Shown piece after piece: positions 13,334 through 21,539 of a stretch of DNA of 41,170 bases. Position numbers and translations under genes: made by a program. The notes below the pieces were generated by a model. That model saw nothing but the letters and a program-made list of their open reading frames with translations. It was not told where the DNA came from and made no database searches. Numbering within the stretch: position 1 is the first letter of the stretch; the number at the start of each line of letters is the position of its first letter. Source of the DNA: CAZJFH01 sp964545205 (GTDB taxonomy: Bacteria > Pseudomonadota > Alphaproteobacteria > Rhodospirillales > Magnetospirillaceae); NCBI GenBank assembly GCA_964545205.1, contig CAZJFH010000047.1, positions 1 through 41,170 on the forward strand, in the 5' to 3' direction.

Positions 13334-15481
13334 ATGATGCGCCAATTCGAACTTGTCGAGCTGGTCAAATCCTACGATCCGGCGGCGGACGAGGACGCGA
13401 TAAACCGCGCCTACGTCTTCGCGATGAAGATGCACGGCTCGCAGACGCGGGCTTCGGGCGATCCCTATTTTTCGCACCCGATCGAGGTGGCGGGCATCCT
13501 GACCCGCTACAAGCTCGACAGCGCCTCGATCATCACCGCGCTGCTGCACGACACCATCGAGGACACGCCGGCCAGCCAGGAAGAGATCGAGCGGCTGTTC
13601 GGCCCGGAGATCGGCCGCCTCGTCGACGGCGTCACCAAGCTCAGCCGCATCGAGCTGCAGTCCGACCAGACCAAGCAGGCCGAGAACTTCCGCAAGCTGC
13701 TGCTGGCGATGAGCGAGGACATCCGCGTCCTGCTGGTCAAGCTGGCCGACCGCGTGCACAACATGCGCACGCTGCACTACATCCAGAACCCCGACAAGCG
13801 CCGGCGCATCGCGCTGGAGACCCTGGAAATCTACGCGCCGCTGGCCGAGCGCATCGGCATGCAGGAGATGAAGGCCGAGCTCGAGGATCTCGCCTTCGCG
13901 GAGCTGCACCCCGACGTGCGCGCCTCGCTGCTGGCCCGGCTCCAGTTCCTGCGCGAGCAGGGCGGCGACCTGATCAGCCGCATCCTGGAGCAGCTTCGCT
14001 CGACCCTGGCCGAGGCCGGCGTCGAGTGCAGCGTCTCGGGCCGCGAGAAGTCCGTGTTCAGCATCTGGAAGAAGATGCAGCACAAGAACGTCGGCTTCGA
14101 GCAGCTCTCGGACATCATGGCGTTCCGGGTGATCGTCAAGTCGATCGAGGACTGCTATCGCGCGCTGGGCGTCATCCACAGCACCTATTCGATGGTGCCG
14201 GCCCGCTTCAAGGACTACATCTCGACGCCCAAGCCCAACGGCTACCGCTCGATCCACACCGGCGTGTTCGGCCCCGAGCGCCACCGCATCGAGGTGCAGA
14301 TCCGCACCCAGGAGATGCACGAGATCGCCGAGATCGGCGTCGCCGCGCACTGGAAGTACAAGCAGGGCAGCAAGACCACCGACGGCCGCCAGTACCGCTG
14401 GCTGCGCGAACTGCTCGACATCCTCGAGCACGCCGCCGGGCCCGAGGAATTCCTCGAGCACACCAAGCTCGAGATGTTCCAGGACCAGGTCTACTGCTTC
14501 ACGCCCAAGGGCGACCTGATCGAGCTGCCGCGCGGCGCCTGTCCTGTCGACTTCGCCTACGCGGTCCATTCCGAGGTCGGCGACACCTGCGTCGGCGCCA
14601 AGATCAACGGCCGCATCATGCCGTTGCGCACGCGGCTGCAGAACGGCGACCAGGTCGACATCATCACCTCGAAGGCGCAGACGCCGTCGCCGACCTGGGA
14701 GCGCTTCGTCGTCACCGGCAAGGCGCGCGCCCGCATCCGCCGCTTCATCCGCACCCAGCAGCGCACGCAGTACCTCGACCTCGGCCGCGCCATCCTGCAG
14801 CGCGCCTTCAAGCAGGAAGGCTACGACTACACCGAGAAGGGCCTGGAAGGCGTGCTGAAGATATTCAAGGTCTCCAGCGTCGACGACCTGTGCGTCGCGG
14901 TCGGCGAGGGGGTGCACACCGGCCGCGAGGTGGTCAGCGCCGTCTATCCCGAGCTCAAGACCGCCAAGCAGACCGCCGACAACGTCGTCGCGCTGAAGTC
15001 GGCGCGCCAGCAGCAGAAGCCGCGCCGCGACCACGCGGTGCCGATCAAGGGCCTGATCCCGGGCATGGCGATGCATTTCGCCGGCTGCTGCCATCCGCTG
15101 CCCGGCGACCGCATCGTCGGCATCGTCTCGACCGGCAAGGGCGTGACCATCCACACCATCGATTGCGACTCGCTCGAGCAGTACGCCGAGACGCCCGAGC
15201 GCTGGCTCGACCTCGCCTGGGAGGACGACGTCGGCAGCGAGGTCCATGTCGGCCGCATCCATCTGGTGGTGCTCAACGAGCCCGGCTCGCTCGGCAGCCT
15301 GTCGACGGTGATCGCCAAGAACCTCGGCAACATCCGCAATCTCAAGATCACCAACCGCACGGTGCAGTTCTTCGAGATGATCATCGACGTCGAGGTCCGC
15401 GACGTCCGCCACCTCACCAACATCATCGCCGCGCTGCGCGCGACGCCGGCGATCAATTCCGTCGAACGGGCGCGCAATTGA
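13334..15481 (+). CDS. spoT: Bifunctional (p)ppGpp synthetase/hydrolase (Rel/SpoT)
   Basis: The 715-residue protein makes and degrades (p)ppGpp, the stringent-response alarmone. The hydrolase HD domain has ALLHDTIEDT with His72-Asp73 and LVKLADRVHNMRTL. The synthetase domain carries RFKD at residues 291-294, the charged RXKD motif of bifunctional Rel enzymes rather than the EXDD of RelA, then KPNGYRSIHTGVFGP and EVQIRTQEMHEIAE. A TGS domain starts near residue 386 (VYCFTPKGDLIELPRGA), a zinc-finger-like CCHPLPGD segment follows, and an ACT domain ends the protein. All catalytic residues for both activities are present. Alphaproteobacteria usually carry this as their single long Rel. Confidence 0.97.
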   Translation: MMRQFELVELVKSYDPAADEDAINRAYVFAMKMHGSQTRASGDPYFSHPIEVAGILTRYKLDSASIITALLHDTIEDTPASQEEIERLFGPEIGRLVDGVTKLSRIELQSDQTKQAENFRKLLLAMSEDIRVLLVKLADRVHNMRTLHYIQNPDKRRRIALETLEIYAPLAERIGMQEMKAELEDLAFAELHPDVRASLLARLQFLREQGGDLISRILEQLRSTLAEAGVECSVSGREKSVFSIWKKMQHKNVGFEQLSDIMAFRVIVKSIEDCYRALGVIHSTYSMVPARFKDYISTPKPNGYRSIHTGVFGPERHRIEVQIRTQEMHEIAEIGVAAHWKYKQGSKTTDGRQYRWLRELLDILEHAAGPEEFLEHTKLEMFQDQVYCFTPKGDLIELPRGACPVDFAYAVHSEVGDTCVGAKINGRIMPLRTRLQNGDQVDIITSKAQTPSPTWERFVVTGKARARIRRFIRTQQRTQYLDLGRAILQRAFKQEGYDYTEKGLEGVLKIFKVSSVDDLCVAVGEGVHTGREVVSAVYPELKTAKQTADNVVALKSARQQQKPRRDHAVPIKGLIPGMAMHFAGCCHPLPGDRIVGIVSTGKGVTIHTIDCDSLEQYAETPERWLDLAWEDDVGSEVHVGRIHLVVLNEPGSLGSLSTVIAKNLGNIRNLKITNRTVQFFEMIIDVEVRDVRHLTNIIAALRATPAINSVERARN

Positions 15482-15482
15482 G

Positions 15483-15515
15483 CGCCCTCTCCCGGGTGGG
15501 GCTCGGGAGAGGGCG
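15483..15515. terminator. Perfect 12-bp hairpin between convergent rel and small gene
   Basis: CGCCCTCTCCCG (15483-15494) pairs perfectly with CGGGAGAGGGCG (15504-15515) around a nine-base loop. It begins two bases after the rel stop. It has no T-run and can act on both strands. Confidence 0.6.
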
Positions 15516-15521
15516 TCGGCG

Positions 15522-15827
15522 TCAGTGCCGCGAGGCCTTGTTGTCGCCCTTCTCGCGCTTCTCGACCGTGTCGCGGCCGACGATCTTCGAGAACATGCCG
15601 TCCTTCTCGTAGAGCAGGGCGAGGTTGCTCTGCTCGAACTGCGCGAAGAACTCGTCCCACGAGATTTCGGTCAGCGCCTCGTGCTCGGAGTTCGGCGCGT
15701 CGGGGAACATGATGCGCACGATGCCGGTGTCGCCGCCCTGATGGGTGCGCTTCACCGCCGCCGGCTTGCCGCCCTTGCTCTCGGCCCATTTGCGGATCTG
15801 GTCGTGGTTGGTCGTGGCTTCGGCCAT
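15522..15827 (-). CDS. Conserved small protein of unknown function
   Basis: A 101-residue soluble protein. The pattern DQIRKWAESKGGKPAAVKRT, GIVRIMFPDAP and ISWDEFFAQFEQSNLALLY matches a widespread small bacterial family that I recall as uncharacterised and sometimes labelled 1,4-alpha-glucan branching enzyme in error. ATG 15827 follows GGTGAG. It is a single gene lying opposite its neighbours between rel and pdxJ, and shares the terminator-like hairpin with rel. No catalytic motif is visible; I assign no function. Confidence 0.8.
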   Translation of the reverse strand: MAEATTNHDQIRKWAESKGGKPAAVKRTHQGGDTGIVRIMFPDAPNSEHEALTEISWDEFFAQFEQSNLALLYEKDGMFSKIVGRDTVEKREKGDNKASRH

Positions 15828-15903
15828 GGCTCACCTCACCGATGATTTTCCTCGCCATGTGAACGTTGCGCGCCGCCATGCGTTCCGCTGGCCCATCCCG
15901 AAG

Positions 15904-15932
15904 TTGACGGGCGGGGCGAACACTACCTATTT
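15904..15932 (+). promoter_or_regulatory. Putative promoter of pdxJ-acpS
   Basis: TTGACG (15904-15909), 17-base spacer, CTATTT (15927-15932). It lies about 33 bases before the pdxJ start, and a CGATTTTTTATC stretch follows in the leader. Confidence 0.55.
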
Positions 15933-15964
15933 GTTGGGGCGATTTTTTATCCGGAGCTTCGGCC

Positions 15965-16708
15965 ATGCCGCGTCCCCTGCGCCTCGGCGTCAACATCGAC
16001 CACGTCGCCACCATCCGCAACGCCCGCGGCGGCCGCCATCCCGACCCGGTCCGCGCCGCCATGCTCGCCGCCGAGGCCGGCGCCGACGGCATCACCGCGC
16101 ATCTGCGCGAGGATCGCCGCCACATCTCCGACGACGACATCGAGCGGCTGATCGACGGCATCGACCTGCCGCTGAACCTGGAGATGGCGGCGACGCCCGA
16201 GATGCTGGAGATCGCTCTGCGCCACCGGCCGCACGCCGCCTGCATCGTCCCCGAGCGGCGCGAGGAGCGCACCACCGAGGGCGGGCTCGACGTCGCCGGC
16301 AATGTCGAGGCGCTGCGTCCGTTCGTCGGCGCGCTGGGCGAGGCCGGAATCCGGGTGTCGCTGTTCATCGAGGCCGATCCGCGCCAGCTCGACGCCGCCA
16401 GGGCGATCGGCGCGCCGGTGGTCGAACTGCACACCGGCGCCTATTGCGACGCGGTCGCCGGCACGCGCCAGCGCGAACTCGAGCGCATCCTCCGCGCGGC
16501 GGCGCATGCCGAGGCCCTGGGCCTGGAATGCCACGCCGGCCATGGCTTGAGCTTCGACACCGTCGGGCCGGTGGCGGCGATCCCGACCGTCGTCGAACTC
16601 AACATCGGCCATTTCCTGATCGGCGAGGCGATCTTCGGCGGCCTCGACCAGTCGATTCGCCGCATGCGCGCGCTGATGGACCGGGCGCGGGCGGAGCAGG
16701 ACGCATGA
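15965..16708 (+). CDS. pdxJ: Pyridoxine 5'-phosphate synthase
   Basis: PdxJ closes the pyridine ring from 1-deoxyxylulose 5-phosphate and 3-amino-1-hydroxyacetone phosphate in the DXP-dependent PLP pathway. The 247-residue TIM-barrel protein begins LRLGVNIDHVATIRNARGG and has ITAHLREDRRHI, LNLEMAATPEML, the flexible-loop region ERREERTTEGGLDV and the phosphate site LNIGHFLIGEAIFGGL. ATG 15965 follows GGAG. Its stop overlaps the acpS start (ATGA). Confidence 0.97.
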   Translation: MPRPLRLGVNIDHVATIRNARGGRHPDPVRAAMLAAEAGADGITAHLREDRRHISDDDIERLIDGIDLPLNLEMAATPEMLEIALRHRPHAACIVPERREERTTEGGLDVAGNVEALRPFVGALGEAGIRVSLFIEADPRQLDAARAIGAPVVELHTGAYCDAVAGTRQRELERILRAAAHAEALGLECHAGHGLSFDTVGPVAAIPTVVELNIGHFLIGEAIFGGLDQSIRRMRALMDRARAEQDA

Positions 16709-17142
16709 TCCTCGGCATCGGCTCCGACCTCATCGACATCCGGCGCATCGAGCGCACGCTGGAGCGCTTCGGCCCGCGCTTCGTCGAGCGGGTGTTCACC
16801 GCCGAGGAGCGCGCCAAGGCCGAACGCCGCGCCGCCGGCTCGGAGCGCCAGCGCGCCAGCACCTACGCCAAGCGCTACGCCGCCAAGGAGGCGTGCTCGA
16901 AGGCGCTGGGCACCGGGTTTCGCGACGGCGTGTTCTGGCGCGACATGGGCGTCGTCAACATGGTCAGCGGCCAGCCGACGCTGGTGCTGAACGGCGGTGC
17001 CGCGGCGCGGCTGGCGGCGATGATTCCGCCGGGCATGTCGGCGCGCATCGACCTGACCATGACCGACGAATATCCCATGGCCGAAGCGGTGGTCATAATC
17101 TCGGCCGTTCCGCAGACGACCGGGCGTCCCGGCCCGGTATGA
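16705..17142 (+). CDS. acpS: Holo-[acyl-carrier-protein] synthase
   Basis: AcpS transfers the 4'-phosphopantetheine arm from coenzyme A to acyl carrier protein. The 145-residue protein has the two signatures ILGIGSDLIDIRRIERTL (metal-binding Asp) and AKRYAAKEACSKALGTGF (metal-binding Glu). It starts in the four-base ATGA overlap with pdxJ, so the two are translationally coupled. The C-terminal dozen residues beyond VVIISAV are family-variable. Confidence 0.95.
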   Translation: MILGIGSDLIDIRRIERTLERFGPRFVERVFTAEERAKAERRAAGSERQRASTYAKRYAAKEACSKALGTGFRDGVFWRDMGVVNMVSGQPTLVLNGGAAARLAAMIPPGMSARIDLTMTDEYPMAEAVVIISAVPQTTGRPGPV

Positions 17143-17143
17143 C

Positions 17144-17172
17144 TTGACTTCGACCCCTCCGGCTGGCTTGAT
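17144..17172 (+). promoter_or_regulatory. Possible promoter of lepB-rnc-era
   Basis: TTGACT (17144-17149), 17-base spacer, CTTGAT (17167-17172), directly after the acpS stop and about 28 bases before the first lepB ATG. The -10 is weak. Confidence 0.4.
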
Positions 17173-17199
17173 CGGCCGGCTCCAACAGGCCGGACAGAG

Positions 17200-17982
17200 A
17201 TGAAGCTCGGCAAGTCCCCCACAAACGAATCGGCGACGATGGCAGACAAGAACAGCGGCGGCGTCTGGGAGACGGTCAAGACCGTCGTCTACGCGGTCGC
17301 GGTGGCTCTGGTCCTGCGCACCGTCGCCTTCGAGCCGTTCAACATTCCCTCGGGATCGATGCTGCCGACGCTGCTGGTCGGCGACTATCTCTTCGTGTCG
17401 AAGTACTCCTACGGCTACAGCCGCCATTCGCTGCCGATGAGCCCGAACGTGTTCGACGGCCGGGTGATGTTCACGCCGCCCGAGCGCGGCGACGTCGCCG
17501 TGTTCAAGCTGCCGTCGCGGCCGTCGATCGACTACATCAAGCGCATCGTCGGCCTGCCCGGCGACCGCATCCAGGTCAAGGGCGGCATCCTGCACATCAA
17601 CGGCGAGGCGGTGCGGCGCGAGCGCGTCGAGGACTTCGAGCATCGCGACCCGGGCGGCAACGTGATCCGCGCGACGCAGTACCTCGAAACCCTGCCCGGC
17701 GGCGTCAGCCACCTGATCATCGAGACCGGCGGCGACACCTGGCCGACCGACAACACCCCGGTTTACGTGGTGCCGCCCGGGCATTTCTTCGTCATGGGCG
17801 ACAACCGCGACAATTCGCAGGACAGCCGGTTCCTCGACGTCGTCGGCTTCGTGCCGTTCGAGAACCTGGTCGGCCGCGCCGAGTTCCTGTTCTTCTCGAC
17901 GGATGGCAGCGCCGCGTTGTGGCAGATCTGGCAATGGCCGTTCGCCGTGCGCTGGAGCCGTCTGTTCGACGGTGTCGGCTGA
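17200..17982 (+). CDS. lepB: Signal peptidase I
   Basis: LepB cuts signal peptides from exported proteins at the periplasmic face of the inner membrane. The 260-residue protein has one N-terminal membrane segment (VVYAVAVALVLRTVAF), the nucleophile Ser53 in NIPSGSMLPTLLVGDY, the general base Lys114 in DYIKRIVGLPGD, and GHFFVMGDNRDNSQDSR. ATG 17200 is chosen because it follows a promoter-like sequence and GGACAGAG; ATG 17239 (MADKNSGGV) is an equally possible start that would shorten the protein by 13 residues. The order acpS-lepB-rnc-era is standard. Confidence 0.96.
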   Translation: MKLGKSPTNESATMADKNSGGVWETVKTVVYAVAVALVLRTVAFEPFNIPSGSMLPTLLVGDYLFVSKYSYGYSRHSLPMSPNVFDGRVMFTPPERGDVAVFKLPSRPSIDYIKRIVGLPGDRIQVKGGILHINGEAVRRERVEDFEHRDPGGNVIRATQYLETLPGGVSHLIIETGGDTWPTDNTPVYVVPPGHFFVMGDNRDNSQDSRFLDVVGFVPFENLVGRAEFLFFSTDGSAALWQIWQWPFAVRWSRLFDGVG

Positions 17983-17989
17983 CGCCCCG

Positions 17990-18670
17990 ATGGCGCGCGA
18001 CGCCGCCCTGACCGAGCCCCTCGGCCACCGTTTCGCCAGGCCGGAACTGCTGGAGGAGGCGCTTACCCATCCCAGCGTCGCCGGCCGCGCCGGCGGCACG
18101 CGCCTGTCCTACGAGCGGCTCGAGTTCCTGGGCGACCGGGTGCTCGGGCTGGCGATCGCCGAGATGCTGATCCACCGCTTCCCGGACGAGCCCGAGGGCG
18201 CCCTGGCGCGCCGGCTGGCGGCGCTGGTCAGGCGCGACAGCCTCGTGCGCGTGGCCGAGGACATCGATCTCGGCCGCCACATGATCCTGTCGAAATCCGA
18301 GGAGGACGCCGGCGGCCGCGGCAATCCGGCGATCCTGGCCGACGCCTGCGAGGCGGTGATCGGGGCGCTGTACTGCGATGCCGGGCTCGAGGTCGCGCGC
18401 GCCTTCATCCAGCGCCACTGGAGCCGGCTGATGGAAGAGGCGCTGACGCCGCCCAAGGACGCCAAGACGGCGCTGCAGGAATGGGCGCAGGCGCGCGGAC
18501 GGCCGCTGCCGGTCTACGAGACCGTGGCCATGCACGGGCCGCCGCACGAACCCCAGTTCGAAGTGTTGGTGAAGGTCGAGGGCGAGGCGCCGGAGACGGC
18601 GCGGGGCGCCTCGAAACGCGCCGCGGAACAAGCCGCCGCGGCGGCGCTGCTGAACAGGGTCAAGCAATGA
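17990..18670 (+). CDS. rnc: Ribonuclease III
   Basis: RNase III cleaves double-stranded RNA in rRNA and mRNA processing. The 226-residue protein shows the signature YERLEFLGDRVLGL at residues 41-54, the second metal-site segment ILADACEAVIGALYCDAG, and a C-terminal double-stranded RNA-binding domain ending in SKRAAEQAAAAALL. The start is uncertain: ATG 17990 lies seven bases after the lepB stop, while GTG 17972 would overlap lepB; neither has a clear Shine-Dalgarno. Its stop overlaps the era start as ATGA. Confidence 0.96.
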   Translation: MARDAALTEPLGHRFARPELLEEALTHPSVAGRAGGTRLSYERLEFLGDRVLGLAIAEMLIHRFPDEPEGALARRLAALVRRDSLVRVAEDIDLGRHMILSKSEEDAGGRGNPAILADACEAVIGALYCDAGLEVARAFIQRHWSRLMEEALTPPKDAKTALQEWAQARGRPLPVYETVAMHGPPHEPQFEVLVKVEGEAPETARGASKRAAEQAAAAALLNRVKQ

Positions 18671-19584
18671 GCGAACCGGACAACGCACAACCGACCCGCG
18701 CCGGCTTCATCGCGGTCCTGGGTGCTCCCAACGCCGGCAAGTCGACGCTGGTCAACCGGATGGTCGGCACCAAGGTGTCGATCGTCTCGCCGAAGGTCCA
18801 GACCACCCGCACGCGGGTGCTCGGCATCATGATGGCCGGGCCGGCGCAACTCGTCTTCGTCGACACGCCCGGCATCTTCCGCCCGAAGCGGCGGCTCGAA
18901 CGGGCGATGGTCACCGCCGCCTGGGGCGGCGCCGCCGACGCCGACCTGGTGCTGCTGCTGGTCGACGCGGCGCGCGGCTTCGACGACGACACCCGCGACA
19001 TCGTCGACCGGCTGAAGCAGGGCGGCCGCACCGCGGTCCTGGCCCTCAACAAGGTCGACCTGGTCAAGAAGCGCGAGGCGCTGCTGGCGCTGACGGCGCA
19101 GCTCGCCGAGGCCTATCCGTTCGAACGCGTGTTCATGATCAGCGCCGAGACCGGCGACGGCGTCGACGACCTCGTCGCCTGGTTCGCGGAACGGGTGCCG
19201 CAGGGCCCCTGGCTGTTCCCCGAGGACCAGGTCTCGGACATGCCGGCGCGCATGCTCGCCGCCGAGGTGACGCGCGAGAAGGTGTTCCTGCAGCTCCACC
19301 AGGAACTGCCCTACGCCACCACCGTGGAGACCGAGACCTGGGAGGAGCGCCCCGACGGCAGCGTGCGCATCGACCAGGTGATCTACGTCCAGCGCGAGAG
19401 CCAGAAGGCCATCGTGCTCGGCAAGGGCGGCCAGCGCATCAAGGCCATCGGCGCCGCCGCCCGCCAGGAACTCGAAGACCTGCTGGAGCAGCGGGTCCAC
19501 CTGTTCCTCTACGTCAAGGTGCGCGAGAACTGGCTCGACGACCGCGAGCGCTATCGCGAGATGGGGCTCGACTGGCAGGAATAG
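18667..19584 (+). CDS. era: GTPase Era
   Basis: Era binds the 3' end of 16S rRNA and couples small-subunit maturation to GTP state. The 305-residue protein has the P-loop GAPNAGKST at residues 19-27, the effector region SPKVQTTRTRVLGI, the G3 motif VDTPGIF, the G4 motif NKVD and a C-terminal KH domain with VLGKGGQRIKAIG. It starts in the ATGA overlap with rnc, a classic rnc-era pair in which the RNase and the rRNA chaperone are coupled. Confidence 0.98.
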   Translation: MSEPDNAQPTRAGFIAVLGAPNAGKSTLVNRMVGTKVSIVSPKVQTTRTRVLGIMMAGPAQLVFVDTPGIFRPKRRLERAMVTAAWGGAADADLVLLLVDAARGFDDDTRDIVDRLKQGGRTAVLALNKVDLVKKREALLALTAQLAEAYPFERVFMISAETGDGVDDLVAWFAERVPQGPWLFPEDQVSDMPARMLAAEVTREKVFLQLHQELPYATTVETETWEERPDGSVRIDQVIYVQRESQKAIVLGKGGQRIKAIGAAARQELEDLLEQRVHLFLYVKVRENWLDDRERYREMGLDWQE

Positions 19585-19589
19585 GGGGG

Positions 19590-19607
19590 GCGCGTCCGGC
19601 GACGCGC
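19590..19607. terminator. Hairpin between convergent era and plsY
   Basis: GCGCGTC (19590-19596) pairs with GACGCGC (19601-19607) around CGGC. It lies five bases after the era stop, with no T-run. Confidence 0.4.
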
Positions 19608-19626
19608 GCTCCTCGACGCGGTGGCC

Positions 19627-20235
19627 CTACTTCTTCTTCTCGCCGATCCTGCTCTCGGTGCCCTTGACCAGCCGGCGGATGTTGTCCTGGTGGCGCAGGA
19701 AGGCGAGCAGGGCCAGCGCGGCCGCCATCGCCGCGTGGTTCGTCCCGGCGAGATACCAGGAATAGACCGGCGCCGCGGCCAGCGCGATCAGCGCCGACAG
19801 CGACGAATAACGCGACACGGCCGCGACCAGCAGCCAGGTGGCGCAGGCGGCCAGGCCGACCGGCCAGGCGGTGGCGACCAGCACGCCGAGCGTCGTCGCG
19901 ACGCCCTTGCCGCCCTTGAAGTTGAGCCAGATCGGGAAATTGTGCCCGAGCACGGCGCCGAAGCCCGCGGCCAGGGCCGCCTCGTGGCCGATCAGCCACC
20001 AGGCGAGCAGGGCGGCGATGGCGCCCTTGCCGGAATCGAGCAGCAGCGTCGCCAGGGCGAGGCCCTTGCGGCCGGTGCGCAGCACGTTGGTGGCGCCGAT
20101 GTTGCCCGAGCCGATGCCGCGCAGGTCGATGCCGACCGCGCGCGTCAGCACCAGCCCGAAGGCCACCGAGCCCAGCAGATAGCCGGCGATCGCCGTCAGG
20201 CCGAGGGTGAGGACGACAGGATCGCCCTCAGCCAT
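19627..20235 (-). CDS. plsY: Glycerol-3-phosphate acyltransferase PlsY
   Basis: PlsY acylates glycerol 3-phosphate at position 1 using acyl-phosphate, starting phospholipid synthesis at the inner membrane. The 202-residue protein has several membrane helices and the three cytoplasmic loop motifs: GIGSGNIGATNVLRT, GHNFPIWLNFKGGKGVATT and the later LRHQDNIRRLVKGTE. ATG 20235 overlaps the end of the dihydroorotase-like gene by eight bases, and the pyrB-pyrC-plsY order is common in alphaproteobacteria. Confidence 0.95.
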   Translation of the reverse strand: MAEGDPVVLTLGLTAIAGYLLGSVAFGLVLTRAVGIDLRGIGSGNIGATNVLRTGRKGLALATLLLDSGKGAIAALLAWWLIGHEAALAAGFGAVLGHNFPIWLNFKGGKGVATTLGVLVATAWPVGLAACATWLLVAAVSRYSSLSALIALAAAPVYSWYLAGTNHAAMAAALALLAFLRHQDNIRRLVKGTESRIGEKKK

Positions 20236-21538
20236 GTTCGTACACCGTGCGGCCGTCGACGACGGTGCGCATCACCATGCCCTGCACCGGCCGTCCGTCG
20301 AAGGGCGAGTTCTTGGACTTGGAGCGGAAGCTGTCGGCGACGACCTTCCAGGCGCGGTCGGGATCGAACAGCATCAGGTCGGCCGGCGCTCCGGCGCGCA
20401 GCCGCCCGGCGTCCAGGTTCAACAGGTCGGCCGGGGCGCAGGTCAGCCGCCGCAGCACCTCGAGCAGCGACATGCGGCGGTTGTGGTGCAGTTCGAGCGA
20501 CACGCCGAGCAGCGTTTCCAGGCCGACGCCGCCGAACGCCGCCTGGGCGAAGGGCAGGCGCTTGGAATCCTGGTCCTGCGGCGCGTGGTCCGAGGCGATG
20601 GCGTCGATCGTGCCGTCGGCGAGGCCGGCGCACACGGCCTGGCGGTCGGTCTCGATGCGCAGCGGCGGCGACAGCTTGGCGAACGTGCGATACTCGGCCA
20701 CCGCCAGATCGTTGAGCGCGAAATAGGGCGGGGCGGTGTCGCAGGTCACCGGCAGCCCGCGCTTCTTGGCGCGGCGGATCGCCTCGACGCCCTCGGCGGT
20801 CGAGACGTGGCTGGCGTGATAGCGGCCGCCGGTGATCTCGACCAGGCGCAGGTCGCGCTCGATCACGATGACCTCGGCCATGCCGGTGACGCCGGTCAGG
20901 CCGAGCCGGGTCGCCATCTCGCCCGACGCCATCTGTCCGCCCTCGGCCAGGGTCGGCTCCTCGGGGTGTTGCAGGATCATCTGATCGAAGGTGGCGGCGT
21001 AGAGCAGCGCCTTGCGCATCACCGCCGCCGAGGCGATGGCCTTGGTGCCGTCGGTGAAGCCCAGGGCGCCGGCATCGGCCAGGATGCCCATCTCCGACAG
21101 TTCCTTGCCCTCCAGCCCCTTGGTGGCGGCGGCGTAGGCGTAGACCTTGGCGAGGCCGTTGAGCCGCGCCCGCCGGGCGATGAACTCGACGCCGGCGGCG
21201 TCGTCGATCACCGGCTTGGTGTTGGGCAGGCAGACCATGGAAGTGACGCCGCCGGCGACCGCGGCCTCGCCGCCGGTGCGCAGCGTCTCCTTGTGCTCCT
21301 CGCCGGGATCGCGAAGCTGCACGCGCATGTCCACCAGGCCGGGCGCCAGGCACAGCCCGTGGCAATCGACGACCTGCGTGCCCTCGGGCACGCCGTCGGC
21401 GAACAGGCCGGGGCCGAAGTCGGCGATCTTCTCGCCGTCCGTCAGCAGCGCGCCGGGCGCGTCGAGCTTGCCGGCCGGATCGAGCAGCCGCGCGTTGACG
21501 TAGGCGACGCGGCCGGGGCTCGTCTTGCGGTGCGTCAT
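20228..21538 (-). CDS. pyrC: Dihydroorotase-like protein lacking HxH metal ligands (PyrC-type, probably non-catalytic)
   Basis: A 436-residue class-I dihydroorotase homologue. Normally this enzyme closes carbamoyl-aspartate to dihydroorotate using two zinc ions held by an HxH motif. Here that motif reads LVDMRVQLRDPG, with Arg and Gln in place of both histidines, and the usual TPHH segment reads APPYF. Other landmarks remain: LPNTKPVIDD, QHPEEPTLAEGG, SHVSTAEG and IASDHAPQ. The pattern fits the PyrC' pseudo-dihydroorotases that serve as structural partners of aspartate carbamoyltransferase. It follows pyrB with a one-base gap, which fits such a complex. A catalytic dihydroorotase should then be encoded elsewhere. 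Confidence 0.88.
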   Translation of the reverse strand: MTHRKTSPGRVAYVNARLLDPAGKLDAPGALLTDGEKIADFGPGLFADGVPEGTQVVDCHGLCLAPGLVDMRVQLRDPGEEHKETLRTGGEAAVAGGVTSMVCLPNTKPVIDDAAGVEFIARRARLNGLAKVYAYAAATKGLEGKELSEMGILADAGALGFTDGTKAIASAAVMRKALLYAATFDQMILQHPEEPTLAEGGQMASGEMATRLGLTGVTGMAEVIVIERDLRLVEITGGRYHASHVSTAEGVEAIRRAKKRGLPVTCDTAPPYFALNDLAVAEYRTFAKLSPPLRIETDRQAVCAGLADGTIDAIASDHAPQDQDSKRLPFAQAAFGGVGLETLLGVSLELHHNRRMSLLEVLRRLTCAPADLLNLDAGRLRAGAPADLMLFDPDRAWKVVADSFRSKSKNSPFDGRPVQGMVMRTVVDGRTVYEHG

Positions 21539-21539
21539 C

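Noticed and set aside
13022..15412. 796-residue minus-strand frame opposite rel
   Set aside because: Low-complexity Asp/Leu/Ala-rich shadow of the clear rel gene.
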